Below, piece by piece: positions 60,264 to 64,000 of a stretch of 64,000 nt of DNA. The position numbers and the translations under genes were made by a program. The stretch's first letter is position 1. Every line of letters starts with the position of its first letter. Below the pieces are notes generated by a model. That model was not told the DNA's origin. It saw nothing but the letters and a program-made list of their open reading frames with translations, and ran no database searches. The DNA is from Hydractinia symbiolongicarpus (lineage: Eukaryota > Cnidaria > Hydrozoa > Anthoathecata > Hydractiniidae), in NCBI RefSeq assembly GCF_029227915.1, contig NC_079882.1, positions 9,858,001 through 9,922,000 of the forward strand, written 5' to 3'.

Positions 60264-61667
60264 ATTTTTTTTTCCTCATTTGGTCCCTCAAAATAGTTCT
60301 GGTTGCTAAAAATGTCTGTATACCATCATAATACTTGACATGATTTGTTCGTTTCTCGTGCTAACTTTTATTAAAGACAGAGATAACAGTTTAGAACAAG
60401 TTGGCAAAAAAATATACTGATCAACATTGTGCACCCATTATGAAAAAATTACATTCATTAAAATACTAAAAAATTTAGCATAAACAAATTGAGAACATCA
60501 TCTCCGCGCCCACCTTTCATGTCATCAACGAAAGGTATATTTGATGAGAGTAAAAATAAAAGACTTCAGTCATGCATACGTCATACATCAATCAACAATT
60601 TTTAAGAACTGTCATGCCGTTGGAAACCTATAATTCATCTACTGTTGAATTCAAGTGAAATTTAATTACTGTAATCTTAAGTTTCGAAAAACAACCCCGT
60701 GATTTCTTATTATGCAAACGAGAATTCTTTACATCTTAATCATATTTGTATAACCTCCTCAAGAAATCCTGGCCTTCTATTTTTTTTTCAGATCTTGAAT
60801 TGCCCCCAACTCAACATTCGTTAAGTTGAAACATTTTTTAATTCTCAATACTCTATCCTTCCAGCGAGCAAAGTGTCAATAACTCAAGATTCTGTATAAT
60901 TTTGTTTGAGTTAAACAATAAAATCTTCGTTGTTTAGAACTATTTTCAGTTTTTTTTGTTTTTTTCAAATTGAGTTATCGAATTTCCTGATAACCTGAAT
61001 TATTTTTCTTCTGTTTGCTAGGACTATAGACGTTTTTTTTTTTTAAAAAAGACGCTTTTTAAGACTGTGATTTCAGGTTTGAAGCAATAGGCATATTGTT
61101 TAAAATAATAGGGAGGTGAAAAGGTTGGCTAAAATTTTGATTGTGTCAGAGAAAAGCGTGTACTGTAGTTACAAACACAAAAATAAGTTGTTAATTTTTT
61201 AACTTTCTTGACCATTTTGGGGTATCGAATATACCCAGGGTGTGGATTTGACCATCATTAGCACCCTTTAAATCGGGCAACCTGTAATTATTGCAGAGAA
61301 GCTGTTATTAGTTTGCGCGAGTGAGTGAGTAATAACCAAACCTTTTGTGCTACAATGATAAAAATAGTCATAACACTTTTACAGCAATCATAAACAACTT
61401 GCTAACGAGTCACATTTGGTGGTTGCTATGGAAAGTTCCAAAATAAGATTTGGAAAATATGTTATCGTCTTTGTCAATTTTTTTAATTATCCCTTTGTTT
61501 TAGTAAAACTACGCGTTTATCTATTTGTTGATTTCTTGGAAAATAAAAATAAAATGCTTAACTAACAAGATTTGTGGTAATATTCTTGTGTTCCACACAA
61601 TTGTGCAATCAGGAAATTTAGAGTAGGAAACGCAGTGGATAATTTAATTATTTGTTTTTTCCAAATG
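60264..61667. other. intergenic between receptors C and D
   Basis: AT-rich. No gene, RNA or clear element is seen. Confidence 0.4.
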
Positions 61668-61843
61668 TTACATATCGATACTTCGTGCGCCAAACTTTAC
61701 GTATCGATACTTTGTGCGCTAAGCGTTACGTATCGATACTTTGTGCGCTAAACGTTACGTATCGATACTTCGTGCGCCAAACGTTACGTATTGATACTTC
61801 GTACACCAATTGTTAAATATCGACACTTCGTGCGCCGAGGCAC
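61668..61843 (+). repeat. 29-bp tandem repeat, six units, with TATCGATA
   Basis: The core 'atcgatacttcgtgcgccaa' or a close variant begins at 61674, 61703, 61732, 61761, 61790 and 61819, exactly 29 bp apart. The first four carry TATCGATA; the last two are mutated at one position. It ends about 820 bp upstream of the receptor D start codon. Confidence 0.85.
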
Positions 61844-62660
61844 TAATTATTGTAGGCTTTTTTAAGTATAAACGTTTCCTTTTTTGGCAAACGTTTTTTG
61901 ATTAAGGATACTTTTAATTTCAGTTAAACTTTATCCTTTTTACCTAAATGCATGTGCAGTTGGAGTCTGTGTGGGTGTTATTGTAATTTGATGCTTTTAA
62001 ATTCAAAGAGGCTTATAAAAACATTTGTATAGATTTAACTCTTCTTATAGACTATAGAAAGATAGAAAGATTTTACAATCAATACATCGGTTGTTCATCA
62101 TTTCGTTAGATGACACGATCATTGTTTGTTTTGAAGTTAGGAAACCCGGAAAGTGAAAGAATGAACGAAACTTCCATCTTCAATAACAATTACGTACATT
62201 AAATTTCTTCTTTTAAAGGCGGGAGTTTCAACGATCATAACTGCTACATACAGATTGTTTCATAGGCAATACAAAATTTCAGTTAAGGCTTAACTGCCAG
62301 TTATTTGTTCCTTGTTGACTTTCTACTTAAAAATGTAATGTCCTAGAAATAAGTAATTAATGACCAACATGACAAGAGAGGACAAAAGACGACACAAGAA
62401 GACATATGTAAATAGCCACAAAAAGACAGACAGCAAGCTTATTATGTATATTTAAGAATTTTGACGTCAGCAGTAGAAACCTTTTTTTTATTGTTAGCTT
62501 GTGCGTACCAGGTCATTTATTTGATTCATAATAGCTTTGTTGTTGCTTATTGCACAATTAAATCAATCTAATCATCTAAACAATCTCATTAAAAAAAGTC
62601 CGCATTGAAAGCATTAAAAAAAAAGTTGATACGAATTTCTCAATTCGATAAAAAATAAAG

Positions 62661-63932
62661 ATGGGTTTATCATCTGGCATTGTTTTATTTATGGGTTATA
62701 TTTTTTTCGTTCTAGTAATTTGTTATTCGAATTGTTCGGTGAGTGTTTTAATGATCTATTTCATTTAGGCAAATTTAGTATTTTTTATAGTTTTGTTGTT
62801 TCGTTCGTAAGACAAAGGGCATAATTTAGCGTTTAAATTTACCTTTTTACAACATCCACTCCGCTTCTTGTATCATCCTTATGGCTATACAAATCAATCT
62901 TCCAAACAACTTAGCTACGTGCCACAATAGTACATTCTGCAATATTTCATAATCTTAAAAATGTAAACTTGGTTTTTAGAACTTTAAATTTACTACCTCG
63001 ACGCCGAAAAAGATTACCTACTATTTTGGCAGTCCTGAATATTTTACTATCCGGTGTAAAACAAGCTCCCCGGCAGAGATATCATGGCAGAAATGCTCTG
63101 CACTTTCTGAAAGTATTGTTTACTGCGATGAGAAATCTGCGAAGGATCACCACAATACACTCAATTGTGTGCCTGTGTTAGAAAACAACACTGAGCTAAG
63201 CAGTCAGGTAATTTCTGATAAAGAGTCCTTGTTACGTCTGAAAAAACAGCCGATATACATCGGTATTGGCTGCTTTCAATGCGTTGCGAAGTCAAGAAAC
63301 ACATCTCAAGTTATTAAACAATCAACAGAGTATTCTTACCAAGGTAATAGGACAAAAAGTAGAATATGAGAATATAAAAAAAGAGGTATTAACGTGCTTA
63401 AAATTTTTTTTTTTTCTTTAGATTATTGCCATACGCCTTCGAAAGCACAAGCAAAGGCGCATCCAGGTACTTGTTTTTTTCCTCCCAAACGCTTGTTCGG
63501 TAATACAAAAATTGGAAGCTTTCTTTTTCTTCTTTTTTTCAGAATTTAATCGTTTGCTCATTGGTACACGTGCCACGATAGGTAACGCAACAGTTGAATT
63601 TAATATATATTGTAAAGTCGCACCTGTTGAAAAAATCTTCATACGCCAATCAGTCCGTTCTGATGGAAGTATTGATGCTATAGCTACATGGCAACACAGC
63701 AACTTACTTGGAGGTAAGCAAAAATTATATAAATAAAATTATATATGTTTTAGAAAACTGAAATTGTCCGCCTTCATTAAATTTCATGAAGATGACTGTT
63801 AGAGTTTTTAAGACGTGTGTATGACTTTTAGCATCCTTGGTACGTGTGTATGGATTTTGCGTGAAGGTAACATCACTCTTAACATCACATGTTAGTGATT
63901 TTGGAAATTGCTTCTATGATCTAAACAATCAG
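62661..63932 (+). CDS. receptor D, 5' part: Ig + fibronectin-like ectodomain (cut by window edge)
   Basis: Five exons keep frame: 62661-62738, 62980-63343, 63422-63466, 63543-63713 and 63832-63932 (253 residues seen). Exon 1 is a signal peptide (GIVLFMGYIFFVLVICYS). Exon 2, residues 27-147, is a single-exon Ig-like domain: FTIRCKTSSPAEISWQKC shows the Cys and Trp core, and IGIGCFQCVAKS supplies the second strand cysteine. Exons 3-5 align with receptor C exons 3-5 in order and phase (YCHTPSK versus KCGTPLK; FIRQSVRSDGSIDAIATWQH versus IRIEQRLDSSGKVDVTVFWQ; VYGFCVKV versus TYGYEIKV). D is therefore a paralogue of C. The membrane and SEFIR exons should lie past the right edge; that is inference from C. 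The last donor is CAG|GTATGT. Confidence 0.75.
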
Positions 63933-64000
63933 GTATGTATGTCATGAGCCAGGAGTACTCCTTATGTGAAACCATAGTTCGGTATTAGACTTTAATCCAA

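Noticed and set aside
61668-61843. CRISPR-like array
   Set aside because: Units are contiguous with no unique spacers, and the window is clearly eukaryotic.

Overview
The window is AT-rich DNA from an animal. It has short spliceosomal exons with GT/AG borders, long introns and many decayed transposons. The gene content (receptors ending in a SEFIR domain, a fragment of a 'CGNLSSPCKTL' beta-helix protein, P-element-like THAP transposase, Penelope-like and LINE relics, Helitron-like tandem copies) fits an invertebrate, most likely a cnidarian. That placement is inference; nothing in the sequence names the species.

Layout. Positions 1-23.6 kb are gene-poor. They hold a pogo/Tigger-like MITE (2183-2714), a TTAA-flanked inverted-repeat element (4213-5364), a decayed LINE-like ORF (5525-6245), a 2-kb inverted-repeat element carrying an apparently intact three-exon gene on the minus strand (6457-8458, CDS 7013-8194), a possible small start exon behind a TATA box (9397-10003), an unassigned minus-strand exon-like ORF (10328-10833), a SINE, and a broken THAP/P-element transposase (16087-17887, minus) facing a broken zinc-finger transposon gene (15370-16080, plus).

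From 23.6 kb to the right edge there is a tandem, same-strand array of four related receptor genes, called A to D here: A 23647-31909, B 37063-45753, C 51986-60108, and D from 62661 past the window edge. I built the exon models by hand from splice sites and reading-frame phase; all four keep frame throughout. A, B and C have a signal peptide, an ectodomain, one membrane helix and a SEFIR domain split over two exons plus a short tail exon. This is the layout of IL-17 receptor-family proteins. C and D also carry an N-terminal Ig-like exon that A and B lack. D is cut off before its membrane and SEFIR exons.

The most striking signal is that A and B share 220 bp of identical nucleotide sequence covering almost all of SEFIR exon 1 and the first bases of its intron, and a second 128-bp block with two differences at the start of SEFIR exon 2, while their ectodomains are highly diverged. 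This looks like gene conversion, or very recent exchange, of the signalling module between receptors whose outer parts have diversified.

The introns and spacers contain tandem Helitron-like mini-elements, a LINE, Penelope-like pieces in opposite orientations, a degenerate ~100-bp satellite in gene B, a SINE immediately before a gene C splice acceptor, and a 29-bp x 6 array containing TATCGATA ahead of gene D. All coordinates and identities were read by eye. No database or alignment was run.
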